Below, piece after piece: positions 8,737-16,491 of a stretch of DNA of 48,273 nt. Below the pieces are notes generated by a model. The model did no database searches, was not told where the DNA came from, and was given only the letters and a program-made list of their open reading frames with translations. Numbering within the stretch: the stretch's first letter is position 1; the number at the start of each line of letters is the position of its first letter. The position numbers were made by a program, and so were the translations under genes. The DNA is taken from contig CAIMZI010000050.1 in assembly GCA_903845935.1 (NCBI GenBank), positions 1-48,273 of the forward strand, given 5' to 3'. The DNA comes from an uncultured beta proteobacterium. Lineage in GTDB: Bacteria > Pseudomonadota > Gammaproteobacteria > Burkholderiales > Burkholderiaceae_C.

Positions 8737-11700
8737 ATCAGATTTGCAAGCGCTGGAGTCCCTGGGCTGGGTGCTGGACGAATTGCGCCATTCGCTGGAC
8801 GGCGCCACCCGGGCGATACGGCGCTTTGTGCGCGATACCGAACCGAGCAAACGCGACGCCAGCCATTTGCGCCTGGCGCTTCAGCAGCTGCACCAGGCCT
8901 TGGGCGTGCTGGAAATGGTTGGCATGGCGACCCCGGCCAAGCTGCTGCACGCCATGGAGGCGTCGCTGCAGAAATTGATACAGCAGCCCGAGCTGTGCAA
9001 TGAGGACGTGGCCCTGCGCATAGAGCGCGCCAGCTTGGCCCTGAGCGACTACCTGGCGGGCCTGCTTAAGGGTGCACCAGGCTCCAGCGTGGCCCTGTTC
9101 CCGCAATACCGCGCGCTGCTGGAATTGTCGGCGGCCGAGCGCATCCACCCGGCCGACCTGTGGCCGCCCGAGTGGCACTGGTTGTCGATCGAGACGCAGG
9201 TGCGCGTCGCGCCACTGCCCTATGTGCGCGAGGTACGCGCGGTGCTGGACCAGGCGGTGTTGAAGATCGTCAAGACCGCCGACCCACAGGCCGCGTCGCG
9301 CATGGCCCAGCTGTGCGCCGGTCTGTCCGCCGGCCAAAGTCAGCTGGAGCCGCGCAGCTTCTGGGCCATTGCTGCAGGCTATTTCCAGGCCATGGGCCTG
9401 TCCTTGCTGCCGGTGGATGTGTATACCAAACGCACCGCCTCGCGCATGCTGCAGCAGTATGCGGCCCTGGCCAAGGGCGATTCCGGCCCGAGCGAGCGGC
9501 TGGCGCAGGATCTGGTGTTTTTCTGTGGCCAGGCGCAGCCCCCGGCGGGCGTCAGCGCCCCGGCCCTGACGGCGGTGCGCGCCGCCTATGGGCTGACCGA
9601 TAGCGCGTCCGTGGATTACCAGACCGAGCAGTTCGGCCGCTTGGACCCGGCGCAGCTGGCGCCCCCCAGCGTGCCCGAACCGCAGGCACCGCTCGCCATG
9701 CCGGTGGCCGCCGTAGCGCTGGACTTCCCGCCCGAACCGCTGCCCAGCTCTGGGACCCTGGCGCAGGACGAGCAGACCAAGGTGATTGGCGAGCTGAGCC
9801 TGAGCATCGCGCTCTACAACGTCTACCTCAACGAGGCCGATGAGTGGTCGCGGCACCTGATGACCGAACTCGGCGAGTGGGCGCTGGAACTGCACCGCCC
9901 GCTAGCCGAATCCACCTTGCGTCTGGCGCATTCCTTGGGCGGTGCTTCGGCCACGGTGGGCTTTGAGGCGCTGACCGAATTGGCGCGCACGCTGGAGCAG
10001 GCGCTGCAGCAAGTGCAGTTGCACGGCCAGGGCACGGCCTTACAGGCACAGGTGTTGAATCATGCCGCCGAAGACATACGCCGTCTGTTGCACCAGTTTG
10101 CCGCCGGCTTTATCAAGACCGCCGACCCGCAGGTTCTGCAGCAACTGCGGCAGCTGATTGCCACCGAGTGGGTCGAGCCGAACAGCGAACGATCCGACCC
10201 ACTGGATGCCGACCTGTTCCCCATCTTTCAGGAGGAAGCCGCGGATCTGATGCCGGCCCTGGGCGTGGCTCTGCGCCAGTGGGTGGCGCGTCCGGACAAT
10301 CCGGGGGCGCGGGCCGAGGCCTTGCGCCTGTTGCATACGCTCAAGGGCAGTGCCCGTCTGGCCGGCGCCATGCGCCTGGGCGAGCTGGCGCATGGCATGG
10401 AATCCGACATCGAGGCGCTGGGCGCCCAGGCCCTGCACAGCCGCCAACGGGAGCCACTGCTGGCACAACTCGATGGCCTGTATGCGCAGCTGGCGGCATT
10501 GAGCCTGGCCCCGGACATGCGCCCGCTGCCGTCGGAGCCGGAGCCATCGACGCCAGATGCCCAAGCTGTGGCGCACCAGGCGGCACAACGCTGGCTGGAG
10601 CAGCCTGGTCCGACCCTGCCGCGCCATTCCGGGCAGTCGGTGCGGGTGCGTTCGCAATTGCTGGACCGCTTGCTGAACCAGGCCGGCGAGGTGATGATGA
10701 GCCGCTCGCGCATGGAAGGGCACATCGCCCAGATGCGCGGCTCGCTGCTGGAGCTCAGCCGCATGATGGTCGAATCGGTCAACGATGTGGCCACCGTGCA
10801 GCGCAGCCTGCAGCGCTCCATCGAGGGCTTACAGGACGATCTGGTGGCCCAGGGCCGCCAGGCGCTTGAACTGCAGCGCGATCTGTTGCGCACCCGCATG
10901 GTGGAGTTTGAGTCTATCGCCGAGCGCCTGTACGGCGTGGTGCGCCAGGCCGCCAAGGCCGAGGCCAAACAGGTCAGGCTGGACATCGTGGGTGGCAGCA
11001 TCGAAATTGACCGCGGCGTGCTGGACCGCATGACACCGGCCTTTGAACACATGTTGCGCAACGCCGTGGCGCACGGCATTGAGCCTGCGGCGCAGCGTGT
11101 TGCAGCCGGTAAACCGGAGCAGGGCAGCATCACGGTCAGCGTGCGGCAGGAAGGCAATAACGTCAGCGTGAGCTTTGTGGACGACGGGGCCGGTCTGCAT
11201 CTGGAGCAGATCCACGCCCGTGCCGTTGCCGCCAAGCTGATTGCGCCGGATGCGGCACTCAGCGAGGTCGACTCCGCCCGCCTGCTGTTTGCGCCCGGAT
11301 TTTCTACCGCCACTGCCATCACCGAGCTTTCGGGGCGCGGCATCGGCATGGATGTGGTGCTGACCGAACTTCATGCCCTGGGCGGTACGGTGGAAACCAG
11401 CACCGTGGTCGGCAAGGGCACCAGCTTCCGGCTGATCCTGCCCTTGACTGCGGCGCTCGCCCAGGTGCTGCCGAATGCCACAGCACAGACCCCGGTGGAT
11501 GGCCGAGCGCTGGTGCTGGTGGTGGACGGCTCCATCACCGTGCGCCGCGTCACGCAACGCCTGCTGCAGCGCGAAGGCTTTCGCGTGGCCCTGGCCCACG
11601 ATGGCCTGCACGCGCTGGAACTGCTGGCGCAGGAGAAACCGGCCGTGCTGTTGACCGACATCGAGATGCCGCGCATGGACGGTTTTGGCCTGGTGCGCGC

Positions 11701-11884
11701 TATCCGCGCCGACGCCCAGCTGCGCGATCTGCCGGTGATCATGATCACCTCACGCATGGCGCACCGAGATCACGCGGCCGAGCTGGGGGTGAACCACTAC
11801 CTCGGCAAGCCCTATTCGGAAGACCAGCTGCTGGCGCTGATCCGATCTACGCAGGCGGTCAACCCAACAGAGGGGTATTCATGA
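8714..11884 (+). CDS. chpA: Reduced ChpA/PilL-like hybrid chemotaxis kinase lacking its CheW domain
   Basis: A 1056-residue CheA-type kinase; ChpA proteins are often about twice this length. The N-terminal 130 residues resemble an HPt bundle without a histidine. Two HPt domains carry H406 (LAHSLGG) and H541 (LLHTLKGSARLAG). The dimerisation segment starts at VRVRSQLLDRLLNQAGEVM. The ATPase has HMLRNAVAHGIE, DDGAGL and GRGIGMDVV. After the last ATPase strand (FRLILPL) a P5/CheW-like domain of about 150 residues should follow. Here it is reduced to some 20 residues before the receiver begins (about residue 932). The receiver has D938 followed by G939 where a second acidic residue is normal; phosphoacceptor D982 and lysine (LGKPYSE) remain. 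The kinase core looks intact but the receptor-docking module is gone. The end overlaps the convergent exporter gene by 26 bases. Confidence 0.85.
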   Translation: MPSTAPAESDLQALESLGWVLDELRHSLDGATRAIRRFVRDTEPSKRDASHLRLALQQLHQALGVLEMVGMATPAKLLHAMEASLQKLIQQPELCNEDVALRIERASLALSDYLAGLLKGAPGSSVALFPQYRALLELSAAERIHPADLWPPEWHWLSIETQVRVAPLPYVREVRAVLDQAVLKIVKTADPQAASRMAQLCAGLSAGQSQLEPRSFWAIAAGYFQAMGLSLLPVDVYTKRTASRMLQQYAALAKGDSGPSERLAQDLVFFCGQAQPPAGVSAPALTAVRAAYGLTDSASVDYQTEQFGRLDPAQLAPPSVPEPQAPLAMPVAAVALDFPPEPLPSSGTLAQDEQTKVIGELSLSIALYNVYLNEADEWSRHLMTELGEWALELHRPLAESTLRLAHSLGGASATVGFEALTELARTLEQALQQVQLHGQGTALQAQVLNHAAEDIRRLLHQFAAGFIKTADPQVLQQLRQLIATEWVEPNSERSDPLDADLFPIFQEEAADLMPALGVALRQWVARPDNPGARAEALRLLHTLKGSARLAGAMRLGELAHGMESDIEALGAQALHSRQREPLLAQLDGLYAQLAALSLAPDMRPLPSEPEPSTPDAQAVAHQAAQRWLEQPGPTLPRHSGQSVRVRSQLLDRLLNQAGEVMMSRSRMEGHIAQMRGSLLELSRMMVESVNDVATVQRSLQRSIEGLQDDLVAQGRQALELQRDLLRTRMVEFESIAERLYGVVRQAAKAEAKQVRLDIVGGSIEIDRGVLDRMTPAFEHMLRNAVAHGIEPAAQRVAAGKPEQGSITVSVRQEGNNVSVSFVDDGAGLHLEQIHARAVAAKLIAPDAALSEVDSARLLFAPGFSTATAITELSGRGIGMDVVLTELHALGGTVETSTVVGKGTSFRLILPLTAALAQVLPNATAQTPVDGRALVLVVDGSITVRRVTQRLLQREGFRVALAHDGLHALELLAQEKPAVLLTDIEMPRMDGFGLVRAIRADAQLRDLPVIMITSRMAHRDHAAELGVNHYLGKPYSEDQLLALIRSTQAVNPTEGYS

Positions 11885-12449
11885 GCGCGTTGCGCAGCGC
11901 CAGGCCGCCCAACACGGTAAAGATGAGGCAGGCCACGATGTGCACCGCCTTGGGATGCAAGCGATCGGCAAATCGGCTCCCCAAGTAAATGACGGGCACA
12001 TTGGCCAGCATCATGCCCAGCGTGGTGCCAGCCACTACGCTGAGGAAATCACGGTACTGTGCCGCCAGCGCAATGGTGACGACCTGGGTCTTGTCGCCCA
12101 TCTCCGCCAGAAAGAAGGCGAACACCGTGGTGCCAAACACGCCCATGGCCTGCTTGGGCAGGGCGATTTCGCCTGCGTCGAGTTTGTCGGGAATCAGGAT
12201 CCAGCCGGCCATCAGGGCGAACGAGGCCACCACCGCCCAATTCAGGATGGTGGGGTTTAGCCAGCCTGCCAGCAGGGTGCCTATGCCACCGGCTCCGGCG
12301 TGGTTGGCCAGGGTGGCGACCAGCACGCCAAGGGCAATGGGCAGGGGCTTGCGGTAGCGCGCGGCAAGCACCAGCGAAAGCAGTTGGGTCTTGTCGCCGA
12401 TTTCGGCCAGTGCGACGAGGCTGGTGGATACGAGGAAGGATTGCAGCAT
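11859..12449 (-). CDS. Gdt1/TMEM165 (UPF0016) family cation exporter, probably Mn2+ (MneA-like)
   Basis: A 196-residue inner-membrane protein with six predicted helices in two inverted halves. Each half carries the family signature: LAEIGDKTQ near residue 14 and LAEMGDKTQ near residue 114. The acidic residue and D/K of these motifs line the cation path. Bacterial members export manganese (MneA in Vibrio), so that is the likely role here. The family can also handle calcium. The gene converges with chpA, and the two coding ends overlap by 26 bases. Only 34 bases separate its ATG from the stop of phr upstream on the same strand, leaving no space for a yybP-ykoY riboswitch. It may be read through from phr or from a short promoter such as TATACT in that gap. 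Confidence 0.9.
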   Translation of the reverse strand: MLQSFLVSTSLVALAEIGDKTQLLSLVLAARYRKPLPIALGVLVATLANHAGAGGIGTLLAGWLNPTILNWAVVASFALMAGWILIPDKLDAGEIALPKQAMGVFGTTVFAFFLAEMGDKTQVVTIALAAQYRDFLSVVAGTTLGMMLANVPVIYLGSRFADRLHPKAVHIVACLIFTVLGGLALRNALMNTPLLG

Positions 12450-12483
12450 GGGTTTAAATTCAGTATAGCCAGGCCTATGGCGC

Positions 12484-13956
12484 TCACTTTTTTACCACCC
12501 CATAGCGCAACAGGGTGCGCGCCCTGGCCTTGGCATGGTCCACCACCGGCAGCGGGTAGTCCAGGCCCAGGGTAATGCCGGCGGCCTGCAACTCCAGCGG
12601 TTTCGCCAGCCAGGGAGCATGAATCGCCTTGTCGCTCAAGCCCTTGAGCGCGGGCAGATAGCGCTTGATGAACTTGCCCTGTGCGTCGAACTTTTCGCTT
12701 TGTGTCACCGGGTTGAAGATGCGGAAATAGGGCTGGGCGTCGCAGCCGCTGGAGCTCACCCACTGCCAGCCGCCATTGTTGGCCGACAGGTCAAAGTCAT
12801 TCAGGTGCAAGGCAAAGTAGCGCTCGCCGCGGCGCCAGTCCAGCCCCAGGTGTTTGACCAAAAAGCTGCCGGCCACCATGCGCAGGCGGTTGTGCATATA
12901 GCCGGTCTGATTCAGCTGGGCCATGGCCGCGTCCACCAGCGGGTAGCCGGTGGCACCGTTGCACCAGGCTTCAAAAAGGGCATCCGCGTCCGGGCCCTCG
13001 TCCCAGGCAATCGCATCATATTCCGGCTTGAAGGCGCCCTTGGCTACCTGCGGAAAATTGGCCAGGATCTGGAAGTAAAAATCGCGCCAGGCCAGCTCGG
13101 CCAGCCAGGTCTGCGCGCCGCTGCTGCCTTGGGCCATGCGCTGGCGGGCCAGATTCACCAACTGGCGAATCGACACCGTGCCAAAGCGCAGGTGCACGCC
13201 CAGATAGCTGGGGCCCTTGATGGCGGGGAAGTTGCGCGTGTCGTCGTAGCGGTCCATGCGTTCGACAAAATCGTCCAACAGACGGGCCGCGCCCGACATG
13301 CCGGTGGGAATGGCCAGGGTTCGCAGCATGGTGGGCGCAAAGCCGATGTCCTCTAGCGTGGGCACCGATTTGTCGTAGGCGCTTGGGCGGGCCGCCAATT
13401 GAGGGTTGGGCTGGCAGGGCGTGCTCAGGCTGTGCACAGGCGGCGGGGCGGTGTCTAGCCTTGCCAACCAGGCGCGCAGATAAGGCGTGAATACGCCATA
13501 GGGTTTTCCGGTTTGCGTCAGCACTTCGCGTTCTTCAAAAATCACATGGTCCTTCATCTGAACCAAGGCAATGCCCGCTTCGTCCAATGTGCGGCGCACG
13601 GCATGGTCCCGCGCAATCGCCTGCGGCTCGTAGTCTTTGGCACAAAACACCGCATCCACCTGCAGCGCCTTGGCCAGCGCCGGAATTTCGCTGCGGGCCA
13701 CGCCGTGCAGCACGATCAACCCGGCCTGCTCATGGCCTGCAACCGAGCGCAAACCCGCATCCAGTTCCACCAGCGATTCGCGGATAAATTCCACCCGGCG
13801 GTCGCGTTGGGGCAGGGCTTGCAGAATTTCGCTGTCAAAGACGAACACGCAGAAAACCTGAGCGCACTGCGCCAGCGCGGCCGCCAGTGCCGCGTTATCT
13901 TGTAGCCGCAGATCACGGCGCAGCCAAAGCAGGCCCTTGGGGTAAGTTGTTTGCAT
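12484..13956 (-). CDS. phrB: Deoxyribodipyrimidine photolyase (class I CPD type)
   Basis: A 490-residue light-driven DNA repair enzyme that splits cyclobutane pyrimidine dimers using FADH-. The N-terminal alpha/beta antenna domain starts at GLLWLRRDLRLQDNAALAAA. The C-terminal FAD domain has TWLAELAWRDFYFQIL, GYPLVDAAMAQLNQTGYMHN, RMVAGSFLVKHLGLDW, and DFDLSANNGGWQW, whose asparagine is the usual class I CPD residue. The KFDAQGKFIKRYLP motif follows. The start ATG at 13954-13956 fits the family; longer open frames upstream run antisense into yqgE. It is divergent from yqgE with only 21 bases between the two start codons, so the promoters must overlap the coding ends. Confidence 0.95.
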   Translation of the reverse strand: MQTTYPKGLLWLRRDLRLQDNAALAAALAQCAQVFCVFVFDSEILQALPQRDRRVEFIRESLVELDAGLRSVAGHEQAGLIVLHGVARSEIPALAKALQVDAVFCAKDYEPQAIARDHAVRRTLDEAGIALVQMKDHVIFEEREVLTQTGKPYGVFTPYLRAWLARLDTAPPPVHSLSTPCQPNPQLAARPSAYDKSVPTLEDIGFAPTMLRTLAIPTGMSGAARLLDDFVERMDRYDDTRNFPAIKGPSYLGVHLRFGTVSIRQLVNLARQRMAQGSSGAQTWLAELAWRDFYFQILANFPQVAKGAFKPEYDAIAWDEGPDADALFEAWCNGATGYPLVDAAMAQLNQTGYMHNRLRMVAGSFLVKHLGLDWRRGERYFALHLNDFDLSANNGGWQWVSSSGCDAQPYFRIFNPVTQSEKFDAQGKFIKRYLPALKGLSDKAIHAPWLAKPLELQAAGITLGLDYPLPVVDHAKARARTLLRYGVVKK

Positions 13957-13965
13957 GCGAGCCGC

Positions 13966-13980
13966 TAAAATGATTTCATG
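13966..13980 (+). promoter_or_regulatory. Possible -10 box placing yqgE on a near-leaderless transcript
   Basis: TAAAAT at 13966-13971 matches a sigma-70 -10 element at five of six bases. It lies six bases before the ATG at 13978, so a transcript starting about seven bases downstream would begin at or next to the start codon. No convincing -35 was found. A second in-frame ATG at 13999 would give a 20-base leader instead. Confidence 0.35.
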
Positions 13981-14577
13981 ACCGGCGATTCTGCACCCAT
14001 GAACCTCACCAACCACTTTCTGATCGCCATGCCCGGTCTGGAGGACAGTCTTTTTGGCAAGAGCGTGGTCTATGTCTGTGAACACACGCCGCGCGGTGCC
14101 CTGGGACTGGTCATCAACAAACCTGCCGACCTGCAGTTGCCGGCCCTGTTTGAAAAGGTCGATCTGGTGCTCAAGCGCGTCGATCTGGCAAACGACCCGG
14201 TGTTTCAGGGCGGGCCGGTTCAAACCGAGCGCGGCTTTGTGCTGCATGAGCCCATTTACATAGACGCCGATCAGCAGAGCGAGGCGCTCTACGCATCCAC
14301 CATGAGCATTCCCGGCGGTCTCGAGATGACCACCTCCAGGGATGTACTGGAAGCCCTGGCCAGCGGCAACGGACCTAAAAAAGTGTTGATCACCCTGGGT
14401 TATGCCGCCTGGGGCGAGGGCCAGTTGGAGTCCGAGCTGGGCGAAAACAGCTGGCTCACGGTCGATGCCGACCGCGTGGTGATTTTTGATACCCCGGTGG
14501 CAGAGCGCTACGAGCGCGCCCTGAGCCTGCTGGGCCTGCAGTCCTGGATGATCTCCAACCAGGTGGGCCACGCGTGA
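13978..14577 (+). CDS. yqgE: YqgE/AlgH family protein (UPF0301)
   Basis: A 199-residue cytoplasmic protein of unknown biochemical function; in Pseudomonas the homologue AlgH has been linked to regulation. Family landmarks are LTNHFLIAMPGLEDSLFGKS near the N-terminus, the ALGLVINKP loop, FQGGPVQTERGFVLH, and LGYAAWGEGQLESEL. The first ATG (13978) gives MTGDSAPMNLTNHF, which agrees with related proteins as I remember them; the internal ATG at 13999 is the alternative. It is the first gene of a tightly packed row: its stop overlaps the GTG of ruvX (GTGA), and yqgE-ruvX is a conserved pair across proteobacteria. Confidence 0.93.
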   Translation: MTGDSAPMNLTNHFLIAMPGLEDSLFGKSVVYVCEHTPRGALGLVINKPADLQLPALFEKVDLVLKRVDLANDPVFQGGPVQTERGFVLHEPIYIDADQQSEALYASTMSIPGGLEMTTSRDVLEALASGNGPKKVLITLGYAAWGEGQLESELGENSWLTVDADRVVIFDTPVAERYERALSLLGLQSWMISNQVGHA

Positions 14578-14993
14578 GCGCCGCGGCTGGCAACAGCGCA
14601 CCCGTTCCCGCCACGCTGACCACGTTTATTGCCTTTGACTATGGCGAAAAGCGCACCGGTGTGGCCGTGGGAAACCGCCTGATGGGTACGGCCCAGCCGC
14701 AAGGCTCCGTCCACGCCCAGGGCGACGCGCGCTTTGTGCAGATTGAAAAGCAGATCAAGGAGTGGCAGCCCGATGCCATCGTCATTGGCGTGCCCTACCA
14801 CCCGGACGGTGCGGCGCACGAAAACACCGCGCGCGCCAAAAAGTTTGGTCGCCAGTTGCACGGCCGATTCCATTTGCCGGTGTTTGAGGTGGACGAGCGC
14901 TACAGCACCACGGAAGCCCTGTCCAGTGGCGCCAAGGATGCGGATGCGGCATCGGCCTGCATCATTCTCGAACAGTTTTTAAGGAGTCTGTGA
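14574..14993 (+). CDS. ruvX: YqgF/RuvX family nuclease (pre-16S rRNA processing)
   Basis: A 139-residue RNase H-fold protein; in E. coli YqgF matures the 5' end of 16S rRNA. The first acidic motif is FIAFDYGEKRTGVAVGN near residue 18. The middle strand is DAIVIGVPYHPDG, and the last acidic motif is VDERYSTTEA near residue 108 with KDADAASACIIL behind it. The GTG start at 14574 overlaps the yqgE stop. An N-terminal extension of about 17 residues precedes the fold, as in many betaproteobacterial homologues. The downstream pyrR start abuts its stop codon. Confidence 0.93.
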   Translation: MSAAAGNSAPVPATLTTFIAFDYGEKRTGVAVGNRLMGTAQPQGSVHAQGDARFVQIEKQIKEWQPDAIVIGVPYHPDGAAHENTARAKKFGRQLHGRFHLPVFEVDERYSTTEALSSGAKDADAASACIILEQFLRSL

Positions 14994-15526
14994 TGGACCT
15001 GAATATGAACACGGGCGCCACGACAAGCGTGGGGGCGTTATTTTTAGATGCCGAGGCGCTGTACAAGGAGCTGCTGCGCGGCGTGCAGATGCTCTGCCAT
15101 GCCAACACCCGGCTGGTCGGAATCACCTCGGGCGGCGCCTGGCTGGTGGAGCGGCTGCAGCGGGATTTGAATCTGCCCGGCAAGCCGGGCGTGATTTCCT
15201 CTGCCATGCACCGCGACGACTTTTCCAAGCGCGGCCTGTCCAATAGCGCGCAAACCAAGTTGCCTTTTGACGTGAATGGCGCCGATATCCTGATCCTGGA
15301 CGACGTGCTGTACACCGGTCGCACCCTGCGCGCCGTCATCAATGAGCTGTTTGACTACGGTAGGCCGGCCTCGGTTCGGCTGGCGGTGTTGGTGGACCGG
15401 GGCGGACGCGAGCTGCCGGTGCAGCCCGATTTTGCCGCCGCCCGCGTGGCGCTGGGGTCCAGCCAAAGCCTGTCGCTGGCGCGCGCCGAGAGCGGCGTGT
15501 TCAGCTTTGAAGTCAAGGAATGCTGA
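14993..15526 (+). CDS. pyrR: Bifunctional pyrimidine regulator / uracil phosphoribosyltransferase PyrR-like
   Basis: A 177-residue phosphoribosyltransferase-fold protein. The PRPP loop is [20 protein letters not shown] near residue 100. The substrate hood is [14 protein letters not shown], and [17 protein letters not shown] follows. In proteobacteria PyrR genes usually sit next to pyrB and act as uracil phosphoribosyltransferase or as a regulator. An AAGGAG site at 14981-14986 lies six bases before the ATG at 14993, which I prefer over the GTG at 14990. The first 15 residues (to about GATTSVGAL) are absent from the family core. They are encoded by a copy of a dispersed repeat (15021-15036). 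The gene is in a coupled row with ruvX and pyrB. Confidence 0.9.
   Translation: MDLNMNTGATTSVGALFLDAEALYKELLRGVQMLCHANTRLVGITSGGAWLVERLQRDLNLPGKPGVISSAMHRDDFSKRGLSNSAQTKLPFDVNGADILILDDVLYTGRTLRAVINELFDYGRPASVRLAVLVDRGGRELPVQPDFAAARVALGSSQSLSLARAESGVFSFEVKEC
15021..15036 (+). repeat. Dispersed repeat fragment inside the pyrR N-terminus
   Basis: CGACAAGCGTGGGGGC at 15021-15036 differs by one base from the copy in the hisC N-terminus (16522-16537). It shares its AAGCGTGGGGGC end with the reverse complement of the element after the MCP gene. It encodes the peptide TSVGA in pyrR, in the same frame as in hisC. Confidence 0.6.
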
Positions 15527-15528
15527 AC

Positions 15529-16491
15529 ATGCTGTACAAACGCAACCCCCAACTCAATAAGAACGGCGAGCTGATTCACTTGCTGTCGGTGGAAGGACTG
15601 TCCAGGGACATCCTGACCCATGTGCTCGACACCGCCACCAACTTTGTCTCGGTGAACGACCGCGAGGTCAAAAAGGTGCCGCTGCTGCGCGGCAAAAGCG
15701 TGTTCAACCTGTTCTTCGAGAACAGCACCCGCACCCGCACCACCTTCGAGATAGCTGCCAAGCGCCTGTCGGCGGACGTCATCAACCTGGACATCGCGCG
15801 CTCCAGCGCCGCCAAGGGCGAGTCGCTCTTGGACACGATTGCCAATTTAAGCGCCATGGCTGCCGACCTGTTTGTGGTGCGCCACAGCGAGTCCGGCGCA
15901 CCGTATTTGATTGCCCAACATGTGGCGCCTCATGTGCATGTGATCAATGCCGGGGACGGCCGCCACGCGCACCCGACCCAGGGCCTGCTGGATATGTACA
16001 CCATCCGGCATTACAAGCAGGACTTTGCCAACCTCACGGTGGCCATCGTCGGCGACGTGTTGCATTCGCGGGTGGCCCGCTCCGACATCCACGCATTGAC
16101 CACGCTCGGTTGTGCCGAGGTGCGCGTGGTTGGCCCCAAGACCCTGGTGCCCAGCGACATGGCGCAGATGGGCGTGCGGGTCTGCCACACGCTCGAAGAA
16201 GGCATCAAGGGCTGCGACGTGGTGATCATGCTACGCCTGCAAAACGAGCGCATGAGCGGCGCGCTGTTGCCCAGCACGCACGAATTTTTCAAGCGTTTTG
16301 GCCTGACGCCCGAGAAGCTGCAACTGGCCAAGCCGGACGCCATCGTCATGCACCCTGGTCCCATCAACCGCGGTGTCGAGATCGACTCGGCGGTGGTGGA
16401 TGGCAAGCAGAGCGTGATCCTGCCCCAGGTCAGCTTTGGTATCGCTGTGCGCATGGCGGTGATGAGCATTGTGGCGGGGAATGAAGCATGA
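15529..16491 (+). CDS. pyrB: Aspartate carbamoyltransferase catalytic subunit
   Basis: This enzyme joins carbamoyl phosphate and aspartate, the committed step of pyrimidine synthesis. The 320-residue chain carries the carbamoyl-phosphate loop [13 protein letters not shown] near residue 65. It also has the [11 protein letters not shown] loop, the [19 protein letters not shown] hinge segment and [14 protein letters not shown] near the end. Two ATGs compete: 15520 and 15529. AAGGA at 15515-15519 is correctly spaced for the second, so I use 15529. It overlaps hisC by four bases (ATGA). The pseudo-dihydroorotase encoded two genes downstream is the expected structural partner of this class of transcarbamoylase. 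Confidence 0.96.
   Translation: MLYKRNPQLNKNGELIHLLSVEGLSRDILTHVLDTATNFVSVNDREVKKVPLLRGKSVFNLFFENSTRTRTTFEIAAKRLSADVINLDIARSSAAKGESLLDTIANLSAMAADLFVVRHSESGAPYLIAQHVAPHVHVINAGDGRHAHPTQGLLDMYTIRHYKQDFANLTVAIVGDVLHSRVARSDIHALTTLGCAEVRVVGPKTLVPSDMAQMGVRVCHTLEEGIKGCDVVIMLRLQNERMSGALLPSTHEFFKRFGLTPEKLQLAKPDAIVMHPGPINRGVEIDSAVVDGKQSVILPQVSFGIAVRMAVMSIVAGNEA

Noticed and set aside
12450..12483. yybP-ykoY manganese riboswitch before the Gdt1-type exporter
   Set aside because: Only 34 bases separate the exporter from phrB, far too short for the aptamer.
12484..14601. 705-codon version of the photolyase frame
   Set aside because: Residues before the ATG at 13956 are the antisense of yqgE; photolyases start at the antenna domain motif.
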